64,000 nt of DNA from VXNE01 sp965116625 (lineage in GTDB: Bacteria > Pseudomonadota > Gammaproteobacteria > Pseudomonadales > Azotimanducaceae). The stretch covers positions 1,674,001 to 1,738,000 of the forward strand of contig OZ220717.1 of assembly GCA_965116625.1 (NCBI GenBank). The letters run 5' to 3'. Every line of letters starts with the position of its first letter. Position 1 is the first letter of the stretch. Position numbers and translations under genes: made by a program. Of this stretch, positions 1 to 8,435 are shown piece by piece. The notes beneath the pieces were generated by a model. It saw nothing but the letters and a program-made list of their open reading frames with translations. It made no database searches and had not been told where the DNA came from.

Positions 1-843
1 CTGGGTGACGGGCAAGCGGCCCGGGTGTGGGTCGTGTCCGACCGCGGAAACGCTTCCGGGCACAGCTCGGTCCGGCGGGTTCGCAACGCGCTCGGTGGCT
101 ATGGCAGGATGGTGGGTGTCCTGCGCTTGCAGCTTCGGGGCGTGGACCCCGCCATCGCCCGTCCGATCGCGGTTCTCTCCGATGACGTATCGACCCCATC
201 GGGGCGTTCGGTGGTGCTCCTCGGAATGTTCACGTACTTCCTTCTCTTCTCCTGCCTGCTCGGCGGCGTGCATGTGGCCGTCGACGCCACTGCAGGGGAG
301 CGCGAACGCGGTTCGCTCGAACCGCTGCTCACGCTGCCGGCTTCGCGGGCCGCGCTGGTCGCGGGCAAGTTCGCGGCGACGGCGTTCTTCATGGCGGTCA
401 CGCTGGGTATCGGCATTGCCGCGTTCTCTGTCGCCATCGACTATCTGCCGCTTGCCGAGATGAGCATGGATGCGGACTTCGGCCTCGAAGAGTGCGCGAT
501 GGCGTTCATCGTGCTCGTACCCGTCGCCGTCCTGGGCGCTGGGCTCCTGAACGCGGTGGCCTCGTTCACCAAGAGCTTCAAGGAGGCGCAGAGCTATACC
601 GGCATCGCCATCCTGCTGCCCACGCTGCCGATCATCCTGGTCCTCCTGAACCCGATGCAACCCACGGTACCCCTGATGCTGGTTCCCAGCCTTTCGCAAC
701 ACCTGCTGATCACGGGCATTGTCAAGGGCGATCCGGTCGACCCGCTCTACCTCGCCATTTCCGCCGCCAGCACGGCGGCGGTCGGCATTCTGTTCGGTTT
801 GCTCGCGATCTGGCGCTATCGCAGCGAAAAGCTGCTGGTGTAG
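1..843 (+). CDS. ABC-2 type transporter permease (NatB-like), 5'-truncated by window edge
   Basis: The reading frame is open from base 1, so the true start lies upstream of the window. The visible 280 residues have about five or six hydrophobic segments after a soluble stretch. A cytoplasmic loop reads AGERERGSLEPLL, the ER-G-LE motif typical of ABC-2 permeases of the NatB/COG1668 group. These proteins pair with a NatA-type ATPase to export small solutes or ions from the inner membrane. The ATPase is not in the window and would be expected upstream. The substrate cannot be told from the sequence. Confidence 0.8.
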   Translation: MGDGQAARVWVVSDRGNASGHSSVRRVRNALGGYGRMVGVLRLQLRGVDPAIARPIAVLSDDVSTPSGRSVVLLGMFTYFLLFSCLLGGVHVAVDATAGERERGSLEPLLTLPASRAALVAGKFAATAFFMAVTLGIGIAAFSVAIDYLPLAEMSMDADFGLEECAMAFIVLVPVAVLGAGLLNAVASFTKSFKEAQSYTGIAILLPTLPIILVLLNPMQPTVPLMLVPSLSQHLLITGIVKGDPVDPLYLAISAASTAAVGILFGLLAIWRYRSEKLLV

Positions 844-972
844 CGGGTCGAGACCGGCGAGGGCGAGCCGCTGGCGAACCGCTCCGCACGCAAACGGCAC
901 CACCCCATTGCCAATTCCTAAGAAGGCAGTGCTCGCGTTACTATTGTTCTTTGCCGCTTCCCCCAATCTTGA

Positions 973-2535
973 ATGAACGCGAAGTTGCAGGTTGAAAGGG
1001 CGTTATTGAGCGTTTCCGACAAGACCGGAATCGTGGAGCTGGCCCGGGCGCTCACCGGTATGGGTGTCGAAATCCTCTCCACCGGCGGTACGCGCGCGGC
1101 ACTCGCCGACGCGGGTATCGAGGCGACCGAGATCGCTGACTACACCGGCTTCCCCGAGATCATGGAGGGGCGCGTAAAGACGCTGCACCCCAGGGTCCAC
1201 GGGGGCATCCTCGGCAGGCGCGAAGACGATGCGCAGGTGATGCGGGCGCGGAACATTCCGCGCATCGACCTGGTGGTGGTCAACCTGTATCCGTTCGGGG
1301 CGACGATTGCCCGCGAGGACTGTACCCGTGAAATCGCCATCGAGAACATCGACATAGGTGGCCCTGCGATGCTGCGCGCAGCCGCCAAGAACCACGCTGC
1401 GGTGCTGGCGGTGGTCGATCCGGGGGACTATCCGGAAGTGGTCGAAGCGCTCGCGAATGGCGGCTCGACATTGCCGCAACGCGCGCGGTTCGCCGCTGCG
1501 GCCTTTGCCCACACTGCGCACTACGACGCCGCGGTCGCCGCGTATTTCTCCAGCGACCCCGTGGCGGCGATCGACGGCTTTCCCGACACGCTGACATTCG
1601 GCTACACGAAACGGAGCGAACTTCGTTACGGCGAAAACCCGCACCAGCGCGCGGCTTTCTATGCGGAAGCGAATCCGGCCGAAGGCACCCTCGCGCGGAT
1701 GACGCAGATCCAGGGGCGGGCGTTGTCGTACAACAACCTGGCGGATACCGACGCCGCGCTCGAGTGTGCCCGCGCGTTCGTTGAACCCGCCTGCGTCATC
1801 GTCAAGCACGGCAATCCCTGCGGAGTGGCGGTGGCGGCGGACATCGGCGCCGCCTACGACCGCGCATTCGCTACCGATCCGACCTCGGCTTTTGGCGGGA
1901 TCATTGCCTTCAACCGGACCCTCGATGCGCAAACACTCGGCACCATCGTGGACAGGCAGTTCGCGGAGGTGGTGGTCGCGCCGCGGGTGGAGGCGGCTGC
2001 GGCCCAGGCTGCGAAGGCCAGGAAGAACCTGCGACTGCTCGAAGTCGGGGACTTTGCGGATACCTTGGGACAACTCAATCTCAAGCGTGTCGGCGGCGGG
2101 GTGCTGGTGCAGGACGCGGATACCCTCTGCCTCGACGAAGCCGCCATGGACACCGTGACGAAGCGCGCTCCCACGGCCCGCGAGATGGCCGACCTGATGT
2201 TCGCGTGGCGGGTGGCGTGGTTCGTAAAGTCGAATGCCATCGTGTTCGCGCGCGACGGCGCAACGGTGGGTGTCGGCGCGGGACAGATGAGCCGCGTCGT
2301 CAGCGCGAGGATTGCTGCGATGAAGGCGGAGGACGAGGGCATTCCGGTGGCTGGAGCGGTGATGGCGTCGGATGCTTTCTTCCCGTTCCGGGACGGCATC
2401 GACGCCGCGGCGGAAGCGGGCATCGTAGCGGTCATACAACCCGGCGGATCCATCCGTGACGACGAGGTGGTCGCTGCCGCCGACGAGCATGGCATCGCGA
2501 TGGTATTCACCTCGATTCGCCACTTCAGGCACTGA
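973..2535 (+). CDS. purH: Bifunctional AICAR formyltransferase / IMP cyclohydrolase
   Basis: PurH catalyses the last two steps of de novo IMP synthesis: formylation of AICAR with 10-formyl-THF, then ring closure. The protein is 520 aa, the usual length. The N-terminal MGS-like cyclohydrolase domain (about residues 1-200) starts with RALLSVSDKTG and carries the STGGT phosphate-binding motif. The C-terminal formyltransferase domain has VKHGNPCG at residues 277-284, which includes the catalytic Lys-His pair. purD follows after 13 bases, so the two form an operon. The ribosome-binding site is weak; the ATG is chosen because it gives the family N-terminus. Confidence 0.97.
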   Translation: MNAKLQVERALLSVSDKTGIVELARALTGMGVEILSTGGTRAALADAGIEATEIADYTGFPEIMEGRVKTLHPRVHGGILGRREDDAQVMRARNIPRIDLVVVNLYPFGATIAREDCTREIAIENIDIGGPAMLRAAAKNHAAVLAVVDPGDYPEVVEALANGGSTLPQRARFAAAAFAHTAHYDAAVAAYFSSDPVAAIDGFPDTLTFGYTKRSELRYGENPHQRAAFYAEANPAEGTLARMTQIQGRALSYNNLADTDAALECARAFVEPACVIVKHGNPCGVAVAADIGAAYDRAFATDPTSAFGGIIAFNRTLDAQTLGTIVDRQFAEVVVAPRVEAAAAQAAKARKNLRLLEVGDFADTLGQLNLKRVGGGVLVQDADTLCLDEAAMDTVTKRAPTAREMADLMFAWRVAWFVKSNAIVFARDGATVGVGAGQMSRVVSARIAAMKAEDEGIPVAGAVMASDAFFPFRDGIDAAAEAGIVAVIQPGGSIRDDEVVAAADEHGIAMVFTSIRHFRH

Positions 2536-2548
2536 CCGGGGAAAGCGC

Positions 2549-3832
2549 ATGAACGTTCTGATCATAGGAAGCGGTGGACGCGAGCACGCCCTGGCCTGGT
2601 CGGCGGCGAGGTCGGAATCGGTCGAGCGGGTCTACGTTGCGCCCGGCAATGCGGGTACGGCCACCGAGCCAAAGGTGGAGAACGTCGACATCGCCGTCGA
2701 CGACTTCCGCACGCTGGCCGGCTTCGCCGGGAGCAACGGCTGTGCGCTGACCATCGTTGGACCCGAGGCGCCCCTGGTCGATGGCGTGCGGGACTATTTC
2801 GACGCACGCGGCCTCGCCTGTTTCGGGCCGTCGAAGTCGGCCGCGCAACTTGAGGGGTCGAAGGTCTTCACGAAGGAGTTCCTGGTCCGCCACGGGATCC
2901 CCACGGCCCGCTACGAGTCGTTCACCGAGCCTGGAGCGGCGCGGGACTACATCCGCCGCCACGGTGCGCCTATCGTCGTCAAGGCAAGCGGTCTGGCTGC
3001 GGGGAAGGGCGTTACCGTCGCCTTTGACGAGGACCAGGCCCTGGCCGCCGCAGACGGCATGTTGGCAGGAGACAGCTTCGGAGATGCCGGACGCGAGATC
3101 GTTATCGAGGAGTATCTCGAGGGCGAGGAGGCGAGCTTCATCTGCCTCACGGACGGTGAGAACGTGGTCCCGTTCGCGACGTCACAGGATCACAAGCCTC
3201 GCGACGACGGGGACCGGGGGCCGAACACCGGCGGCATGGGAGCCTATTCACCGGCGCCCGTGGTCACGCCGGAAGTCCATACCCGGATCATGGACCAGGT
3301 GATCCATCCCACCGTACGGGGAATGGCGTCCGACGGCGCGCCGTACCAGGGGTTCCTGTACGCGGGACTCATGGTCATGCCGGACGGGTCGGTCCGGGTC
3401 ATCGAGTTCAACTGCCGCTTTGGAGACCCCGAGGCGCAGCCCGTGTTGATGCGGCTCAGGAGCGACCTCGTATCGCTTTGCCGGGGAGCGCTCTCGGGCG
3501 GTCTTCGCGACACGGAACTCGAGTGGGACGGGCGGGCCGCCGTTGGCGTGGTCATGGCCGCGGGTGGTTACCCGCTCGCCTACGAGAGCGGCCATGCCAT
3601 CGCCGGCCTCGATGGCGCCCTTGCGCATACCAAGGTCTTTCACGCCGGCACTGCGCTGTCGGACGGCGATGTCGTCACCGCTGGCGGCCGGGTCCTGTGC
3701 GTGACGGCCCTGGGCGACACCGTGAGCGCGGCGCGGGGGTTGGCATACGAACGTGTCGGCGGCATCGCCTGGAAGGATGCGTACTACAGAAAAGACATCG
3801 GATATCGCGCAGTAAATCGGGAAAAGGGCTGA
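2549..3832 (+). CDS. purD: Phosphoribosylamine-glycine ligase (GAR synthetase)
   Basis: PurD joins glycine to 5-phosphoribosylamine with ATP, an early step of purine synthesis. The 427-aa product starts MNVLIIGSGGREHALAW, the family N-terminus. An ATP-grasp fold follows, with GPSKSAAQLEGSKVFTK, the VVKASGLAAGKGV lysine loop and EFNCRFGDPE near the metal site. The ATG at 2549 follows GGGGAAAGCGC, and an in-frame start further upstream would add about 31 residues that belong to the purH 3' end. It is co-transcribed with purH. Confidence 0.97.
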   Translation: MNVLIIGSGGREHALAWSAARSESVERVYVAPGNAGTATEPKVENVDIAVDDFRTLAGFAGSNGCALTIVGPEAPLVDGVRDYFDARGLACFGPSKSAAQLEGSKVFTKEFLVRHGIPTARYESFTEPGAARDYIRRHGAPIVVKASGLAAGKGVTVAFDEDQALAAADGMLAGDSFGDAGREIVIEEYLEGEEASFICLTDGENVVPFATSQDHKPRDDGDRGPNTGGMGAYSPAPVVTPEVHTRIMDQVIHPTVRGMASDGAPYQGFLYAGLMVMPDGSVRVIEFNCRFGDPEAQPVLMRLRSDLVSLCRGALSGGLRDTELEWDGRAAVGVVMAAGGYPLAYESGHAIAGLDGALAHTKVFHAGTALSDGDVVTAGGRVLCVTALGDTVSAARGLAYERVGGIAWKDAYYRKDIGYRAVNREKG

Positions 3833-3861
3833 CAGAGCAAAGGCCGCGGGTTTGAGAAGAT

Positions 3862-4722
3862 GTGCCCATGCTCGCGCACCTGCTCAGACGCTTCGAACCT
3901 TTCGCCCGTCTCGACGACCACGCCCTTGCCCTCGCGTCAAGGCACGCAAGCCTGATCGAGTTGCCGGCGAACCGGTGGCTGCTGAGGCGTGGCCGGCGCC
4001 TCGACCGAACCCTCTACCTGCTTGAAGGCGCGGTCGAGGTAGTCGAACCCGGCGGGACGCGCCGGCGCGTGGAAGGCGAGATCTACCGTCCGGGGGACGA
4101 CGTCGCCATTGAGACCCGCGCCAACACGCGCGTACTGTCCGTCGACCTGGCGCCCATCGAGTTCCTGCTCCAGTCGGGCGGACTTCCGGAGCCGGACGTG
4201 GACCCGGTCGAACCCTGGCTCGATCGATTGCTCGCATCGCCCCTGGTCAAGGTGCTGCCCGCGGTTTCCTGGCAACGGCTGCTGCGCAGCGCGGAAGAAC
4301 ACCGCTTCATGGCCGGCGAACGGTTCTCCGCCAGGGACGCCGTCTATCTCGTCAAGTCGGGTGCGGTCGAGCGCGGCGAGTCATCGTACGAGGCGGGCGA
4401 TTACTTCGGCGAGGACATCGCGTTCACGGGGCGAAAGATAGGTGAGGGCGAATATCGGGTGCGCCGCGATTGTGCCGTGCTCGTGATCCCGGGCGACTCT
4501 GTCCGGGCGCTCATCGGCGAATATCCGCTCGGCGATGCACCGGGCGATATCCAGGCGACGCTGGATCTCGACAGGACGCCCCTCGGGTCGCTTCGCGAAG
4601 CCACGCGCCGGCTCGATCCCGCCCATCGCGTGGCCATTCGCGGCGGCGCGGCTGGTGACCGCGCGTACGCCCTGATCACGCTGACGCGCCTGGGGTTTTC
4701 CGCGGTACCGATGGCGGAGTAG
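3862..4722 (+). CDS. Cyclic nucleotide-binding domain protein with two CNB-like modules
   Basis: This 286-aa soluble protein has two CNB-like beta-roll modules. The first (about residues 5-100) has LLRRFEPFARLDDHALA, then LYLLEGAVEVVEPGG and the PGDDV turn. The second (about 128-220) has RFSARDAVYLVKSGAVERG and AGDYFGEDIAFTGRKIGEG, which matches the CNB turn of the Crp/PKA family. No DNA-binding helix-turn-helix or enzymatic domain follows, so it is not a standard Crp-type regulator. The start is GTG at 3862 or ATG at 3868, which differ by two residues. It lies 29 bases after purD and may be co-transcribed. The ligand is unknown. Confidence 0.75.
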   Translation: MPMLAHLLRRFEPFARLDDHALALASRHASLIELPANRWLLRRGRRLDRTLYLLEGAVEVVEPGGTRRRVEGEIYRPGDDVAIETRANTRVLSVDLAPIEFLLQSGGLPEPDVDPVEPWLDRLLASPLVKVLPAVSWQRLLRSAEEHRFMAGERFSARDAVYLVKSGAVERGESSYEAGDYFGEDIAFTGRKIGEGEYRVRRDCAVLVIPGDSVRALIGEYPLGDAPGDIQATLDLDRTPLGSLREATRRLDPAHRVAIRGGAAGDRAYALITLTRLGFSAVPMAE

Positions 4723-4822
4723 CGCCACGGGAACGGTGGGTCACTGCCGTCCGACAACACGACGAATCGATTGCCCGCCGGCCACCGCTGGCCCCGCCCG
4801 AACCGCTTTGCAACATCGCGGA

Positions 4823-4836
4823 GAGGGTATACCCTC
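4823..4836. promoter_or_regulatory. Perfect 14-bp palindrome upstream of coq7
   Basis: GAGGGTATACCCTC is an exact palindrome ending 33 bases before the coq7 start. It contains TATACC, which could act as part of a -10 box, with TTGCAA 14 bases upstream. It may be an operator, but no regulator is identified. Confidence 0.35.
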
Positions 4837-4869
4837 GGAATCCGGTGAGAACGCGAATCGAGGGCTCCC

Positions 4870-5490
4870 ATGAGTGGAACGGATGACCTGATCGGCGTAT
4901 TCGACCGCGCATTGCGCGCGCTGACCGGCGGGGGTGTGGCGGAGCGGCCGTCGCCGGAGGCGGAGGAAGGCTCGCTGACCGAAGCGGAGCGCAAGCACGC
5001 GGCGGGCCTGATGCGCGTGAACCACGCTGGCGAGATCTGCGCCCAGGCGCTGTACGAAGGCCAGGCATTGACGGCGCGTGACCCCGAGGTGCGGGAATCG
5101 TTGAGAGCGGCCGCCGGCGAAGAGAACGATCATCTCGCCTGGTGCCGTGAGCGCCTGGACGAACTGGACGGCCGGCCCAGCGTGCTGGACCCGGTGTTCT
5201 ACGCGGCTTCGTTCGCGCTGGGTGCCGCCGTCGGGGTCCTGGGCGACAAGTTGAGCCTCGGGTTTGTCGAGGCCACGGAAGACCAGGTCAAGCGGCACCT
5301 GGACAGCCACATTCGCGATCTGCCCGAATCGGATGAACGCAGCCGGGCGATCCTCGAGGAGATGCGCGCCGACGAATCCCGCCACGGGGAGAACGCGAGG
5401 CGGGAAGGGGGCATCGAGTTTCCCGAACCGGTGAAGGAAGCCATGACCGTGGCCTCGAAGCTCATGACCGAGTCTACCTACCGGATCTAG
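4870..5490 (+). CDS. coq7: Coq7-type 3-demethoxyubiquinol 3-hydroxylase
   Basis: Coq7 is a membrane-associated diiron monooxygenase that adds the last ring hydroxyl in ubiquinone synthesis; some Proteobacteria use it in place of UbiF. The 206-aa protein has the ferritin-like core with diiron ligands: E55 in NHAGEICAQ, ExxH at 85-88 (EENDH), and a later ExxH in RADESRH. The amphipathic helix YAASFALGAAVGVLGDK matches the membrane-contact helix of the family. The gene stands alone, with its own upstream region. Confidence 0.93.
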   Translation: MSGTDDLIGVFDRALRALTGGGVAERPSPEAEEGSLTEAERKHAAGLMRVNHAGEICAQALYEGQALTARDPEVRESLRAAAGEENDHLAWCRERLDELDGRPSVLDPVFYAASFALGAAVGVLGDKLSLGFVEATEDQVKRHLDSHIRDLPESDERSRAILEEMRADESRHGENARREGGIEFPEPVKEAMTVASKLMTESTYRI

Positions 5491-5517
5491 CGCCCGCCTC
5501 CAAAGACGGGGAGGGCC

Positions 5518-5943
5518 TTAGGCCGGCGACCTGGCGTCGCTCGCACCGGCGCTCAGCGGCGGGTGATAGATGAGCTGCACGGAGGTGCCTTCCGGGTCCC
5601 TGCAGTAGAGACTGCGCGCGCCGTCCCGATGCGTCTTCGGAGGATTGACGATTTCAACCTCCCTCGCGACGAGGAAAGCGTGCCACGCATCCACGTCTTC
5701 CATCCGGTCGAGGATGAACCCGATGTGATCGAGCCGCTGGTCCTCTCCCGGTTCCCTGGTCGCCCGGTGCAGGGCGAGGTTGTCGTTGCCGTTCGTGAGG
5801 TAGCAGTTGTCGGCATCGGGCTGCCACTCGACACGCATCCCCATGACCTCGGTATAGAAGCGGACGGTCGCTTCGAAGTTGCGCGCAAAGAGCGCTACAT
5901 GGCGAAGCCCCGCCGTCGGTGGTGGCCGTTCTTCGGTGGTCAT
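5518..5943 (-). CDS. VOC-family (glyoxalase/bleomycin resistance-like) protein
   Basis: This 141-aa protein has two beta-alpha-beta-beta-beta modules typical of the vicinal oxygen chelate superfamily. Likely metal ligands are H15 (LRHVALFA), H73 (LDHIGFIL) and Q123 in the C-terminal SVQLIYH, where most relatives have Glu. The motif RDPEGTSVQLI is the usual VOC C-terminal strand. Its ATG overlaps the stop of the upstream OsmC gene by four bases (ATGA), so the two are translationally coupled. The substrate is unknown. The ATG at 5943 is used because the frame upstream is only the shadow of the OsmC gene. Confidence 0.85.
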   Translation of the reverse strand: MTTEERPPPTAGLRHVALFARNFEATVRFYTEVMGMRVEWQPDADNCYLTNGNDNLALHRATREPGEDQRLDHIGFILDRMEDVDAWHAFLVAREVEIVNPPKTHRDGARSLYCRDPEGTSVQLIYHPPLSAGASDARSPA

Positions 5944-6389
5944 TCCAGTTCGAACCCGTGCGTCACCGTGACACCGGCGCGCTGCAGCATGATCGAAGCG
6001 GAGCAATACCTGGTCGCGGAGAGCTCCACGGCGCGTGCGACCTTGCGCTCTGTCAGGCCCTCGCCTGCCAGGGTGAACTGGATGTGGACATCCGTGAAGA
6101 CTTTCGGGTCCGTCTCGGCGCGCTCCGCCGTCACGCGCGTCTCGCACCTGGACACCCGGGCGCGTCCCCGCCGCAGGATGTGTACCACGTCGAACGCCGT
6201 GCACCCTCCGACGCCGAGGAGCATCAGTTCCATCGGCCGCGCACCGGCATTCGTCCCGCCAAGCTCGGGTGGTCCGTCGATGATGACTTCGTGGCCGCTG
6301 TCCGCGCGGGCGGAGAACACCACGTCTCGTTGCCAGGCGATGTTTGCTTCCACTGCCGCAGTCCGTCGTCGTGTCTGAAGGGCCGTCAA
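5940..6389 (-). CDS. OsmC-family peroxiredoxin-like protein
   Basis: OsmC/Ohr proteins reduce organic hydroperoxides with a pair of cysteines. This 149-aa protein has both: C63 in the helix GVGGCTAFDVVHIL and C129 in TRYCSAS. ARPMELMLLGVGGC is the hallmark of the YhfA-like branch, for which the physiological substrate is unsettled. It is the first gene of a two-gene operon with the VOC protein, which hints at a shared role in handling reactive electrophiles or peroxides. The gene is divergent from the DUF72 gene, with 76 bases between the two starts. Confidence 0.88.
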   Translation of the reverse strand: MTALQTRRRTAAVEANIAWQRDVVFSARADSGHEVIIDGPPELGGTNAGARPMELMLLGVGGCTAFDVVHILRRGRARVSRCETRVTAERAETDPKVFTDVHIQFTLAGEGLTERKVARAVELSATRYCSASIMLQRAGVTVTHGFELE

Positions 6390-6465
6390 TTCTGTCCAAA
6401 AAACGCAACCGATGCGACGTGCCTCTTTGCTATGTTCTGTCCGTCACGTTCTTGGATCCCATGGC

Positions 6466-7173
6466 ATGCAGTGGTTTGCCGGCACCAGTGGCTACAGCTA
6501 CAAGGAATGGAAAGGCGTCTTCTACCCGGAGACGATCGCGCCGGCGGACATGTTGGCCTACTACGGCAGGCAACTGCCCGCAGTCGAAATCAACAACACG
6601 TTCTACAGGATGCCGCGAACCCACGTGCTGGAGAGCTGGCGCGATGCCGTTCCGGAAGAGTTCCGTTTCGTCATCAAGGCATCGCGCCGGATCACCCACC
6701 AGGCCAGGCTCGACGACGACGGCGCGTTCCTTGCCGAACGGGTCGCGAAGCTGGAAGACAGGCTGGGCTGCGTGCTGTTCCAGTTGCCTCCCTACCTGCG
6801 CAAGAACGTCGAGCGGCTCAACACGTTTCTATCCGGGTGGCCGCGAGAACTTCCGGCCGCGTTCGAGTTCCGCCACGTCTCGTGGTTCGATGACGAGGTC
6901 ATGGATGCTCTGCGGGAGTACGGCGCCGCCGTTTGTGTCTCGGACGACGGCAAGATGGCATTGCCGGCCGTCCTCGCGACGACCGACTGGATCTACTTTC
7001 GCCTGCGCCGGGAATCCTACGATGAAGGCGCGCTCGCGCAATGGCTGGCCCGGGCGGCCGAGACCGGCGTGCGGCATGGATTCGCGTTCTTCAAGCACGA
7101 GGACGCCGGGGCGGGTCCAAGATTGGCGGCTTCGTTCCTGGAACTGGCGAACAGGAGTCAGGCCACCGCTTGA
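6466..7173 (+). CDS. DUF72 (YecE-like) family protein
   Basis: The 235-aa product begins MQWFAGTSGYSYKEWKGVFYP and continues with INNTFYRMP, the standard DUF72 signature, and has a TIM-barrel-like fold by family knowledge. The inner motifs AFEFRHVSWFDDEV and TTDWIYFRLR are also conserved in the family. The biochemical function is not established. An in-frame ATG 54 bases upstream exists, but homologues start at the MxWxxGTSGY segment, so 6466 is used. It stands alone and is divergent from the OsmC operon. Confidence 0.9.
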   Translation: MQWFAGTSGYSYKEWKGVFYPETIAPADMLAYYGRQLPAVEINNTFYRMPRTHVLESWRDAVPEEFRFVIKASRRITHQARLDDDGAFLAERVAKLEDRLGCVLFQLPPYLRKNVERLNTFLSGWPRELPAAFEFRHVSWFDDEVMDALREYGAAVCVSDDGKMALPAVLATTDWIYFRLRRESYDEGALAQWLARAAETGVRHGFAFFKHEDAGAGPRLAASFLELANRSQATA

Positions 7174-7651
7174 CAGCAGTAGTGGGGTGCCGGCGAGAGC
7201 GCGGCGCATCCGGCCTGGTCGTCGTCACTCGCGAGGTCTTCGCAGGTCGACACGGACGAAGCGTGGGCACACTCCGAAAGTTCCGCCGCGCGGCAGGTTT
7301 GCGACTCGCTGCAAGGCTGCGGTCCCGATGGCCCCGGACGGGGCAGGGCGAGGGTGTTCGGGGTCACTCTTGGCGATCCCGCCCGCTGTACGCTGATCCA
7401 GAAATTGCGGGCCAGGCGTCGCAACGGACGGCCTCTCGGGCCGCGAAGACCTGGCGTGTCCTGTCGCGATGTAATGTGCATTGGCTCCCTGCGGGTGTCT
7501 TTGCTGGAACCGTGCCGGGGGACGGTTTGACCCGTTCCATATATGGGGCCGGAAGTGGAGATTTCAACACGACGGCGCAAGGACAACTGCCGGGTCTGGT
7601 GTCGTGTCACACGACACTGGTATGTTGGACGAAAGTGGCCGAAGAGATGAC
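7174..7651. other. 478-bp gap without a supported gene
   Basis: Open frames on both strands overlap each other and show no start-site signal or family resemblance, so none is called. The only clear structure is the palindrome at 7599-7617 next to the following gene. The gap is long for this compact region and could hold a small RNA or a decayed gene. Confidence 0.5.
7599..7617. promoter_or_regulatory. 9+1+9 perfect inverted repeat upstream of an exported protein gene
   Basis: GTGTCGTGT-C-ACACGACAC has perfect 9-bp arms and ends 34 bases before the start at 7652. Its size and place fit an operator for a dimeric repressor or activator; no T-run follows, so a terminator is less likely. Confidence 0.45.
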
Positions 7652-8347
7652 ATGAAGGCTTGGATCGCAGCATTCGCGGGGGTGCTTCTGGCGCTCTCGG
7701 CGCACGGCCAACTGGATGACGTTATCGCGACCGTCCTCGGCGAGGAGATCACCGTCGAAGACGCACTAGCGTCAGACATCGCCGGCCTGATTGCCGGACC
7801 GCTGATCGAGAAGTTCGCCGAGGACAACGACATCCGGCCGACCGAAGAAGACCTGGTCGCGTTTGCGGAGGGGATGCTCGGAATGCAGAAGGAGCAGCTC
7901 TCGAACCTGGAGGATGAGAGAGCGAGGCTCGAACGGCGACTTGAAGGGGCCAGCACCGCGAACGAGCGGGAGGAAATCCAGAGCCAACTTGACCTCATCG
8001 CGAAAACCAGCGACTCGCTCTCCGAATCCCAGGAGTTTATGAACATTGATCTCGTCCGGCCCGTGGCGACCAGGTGGGTGCGGAGCTGGAAGGTCAACAG
8101 GGCACTCTACGAGAAGTACGGGGGTCGGGTGATCTTCCAGCAGGCGGGCTTCGAACCGTTCGACGCGCAACGCGAGTTCCTGGAAGAGCAACAGGCGAAC
8201 GGCGCGTTCGAGATACTCGATGCGGACTACGTGGAGGAGTTCTGGCGCTACTGGCGAAAAGACCCGCATGGCGTAGTGGGAGAGGAGCAGGCCCGCGAGA
8301 TGATGAGCAAGCCCTGGTGGCTGATGGAGAGGCCAACGGGCCAATAG
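7652..8347 (+). CDS. Exported alpha-helical protein of unknown function
   Basis: The ATG at 7652 gives a clear signal peptide (MKAWIAAFAGVLLALSAHGQ, cleavage near residue 19-20). The mature part is about 210 aa, acidic and helical. A segment rich in Glu, Leu and Arg (about residues 75-115) is a likely coiled coil. The stretch TVLGEEITVEDA resembles the start of the periplasmic SurA/parvulin chaperone family, where the parent domain is followed by a peptidyl-prolyl isomerase domain; no such domain is present here. The function is unknown. The nearby palindrome may regulate it. Confidence 0.7.
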   Translation: MKAWIAAFAGVLLALSAHGQLDDVIATVLGEEITVEDALASDIAGLIAGPLIEKFAEDNDIRPTEEDLVAFAEGMLGMQKEQLSNLEDERARLERRLEGASTANEREEIQSQLDLIAKTSDSLSESQEFMNIDLVRPVATRWVRSWKVNRALYEKYGGRVIFQQAGFEPFDAQREFLEEQQANGAFEILDADYVEEFWRYWRKDPHGVVGEEQAREMMSKPWWLMERPTGQ

Positions 8348-8435
8348 GTCTTGGGGCAGGCACGGCCAGGTACCGTTGTGACGCGGCGGACGTATCCCGT
8401 AACCTACGCGGCTTGATCCGGAACTGGAGCCGACC

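Noticed and set aside
888..896. ACGCAAACG, identical to half of the E. coli PurR box, 76 bases before purH
   Set aside because: The second half of the palindrome is absent (GCACCACC), so a functional PurR site is not supported.
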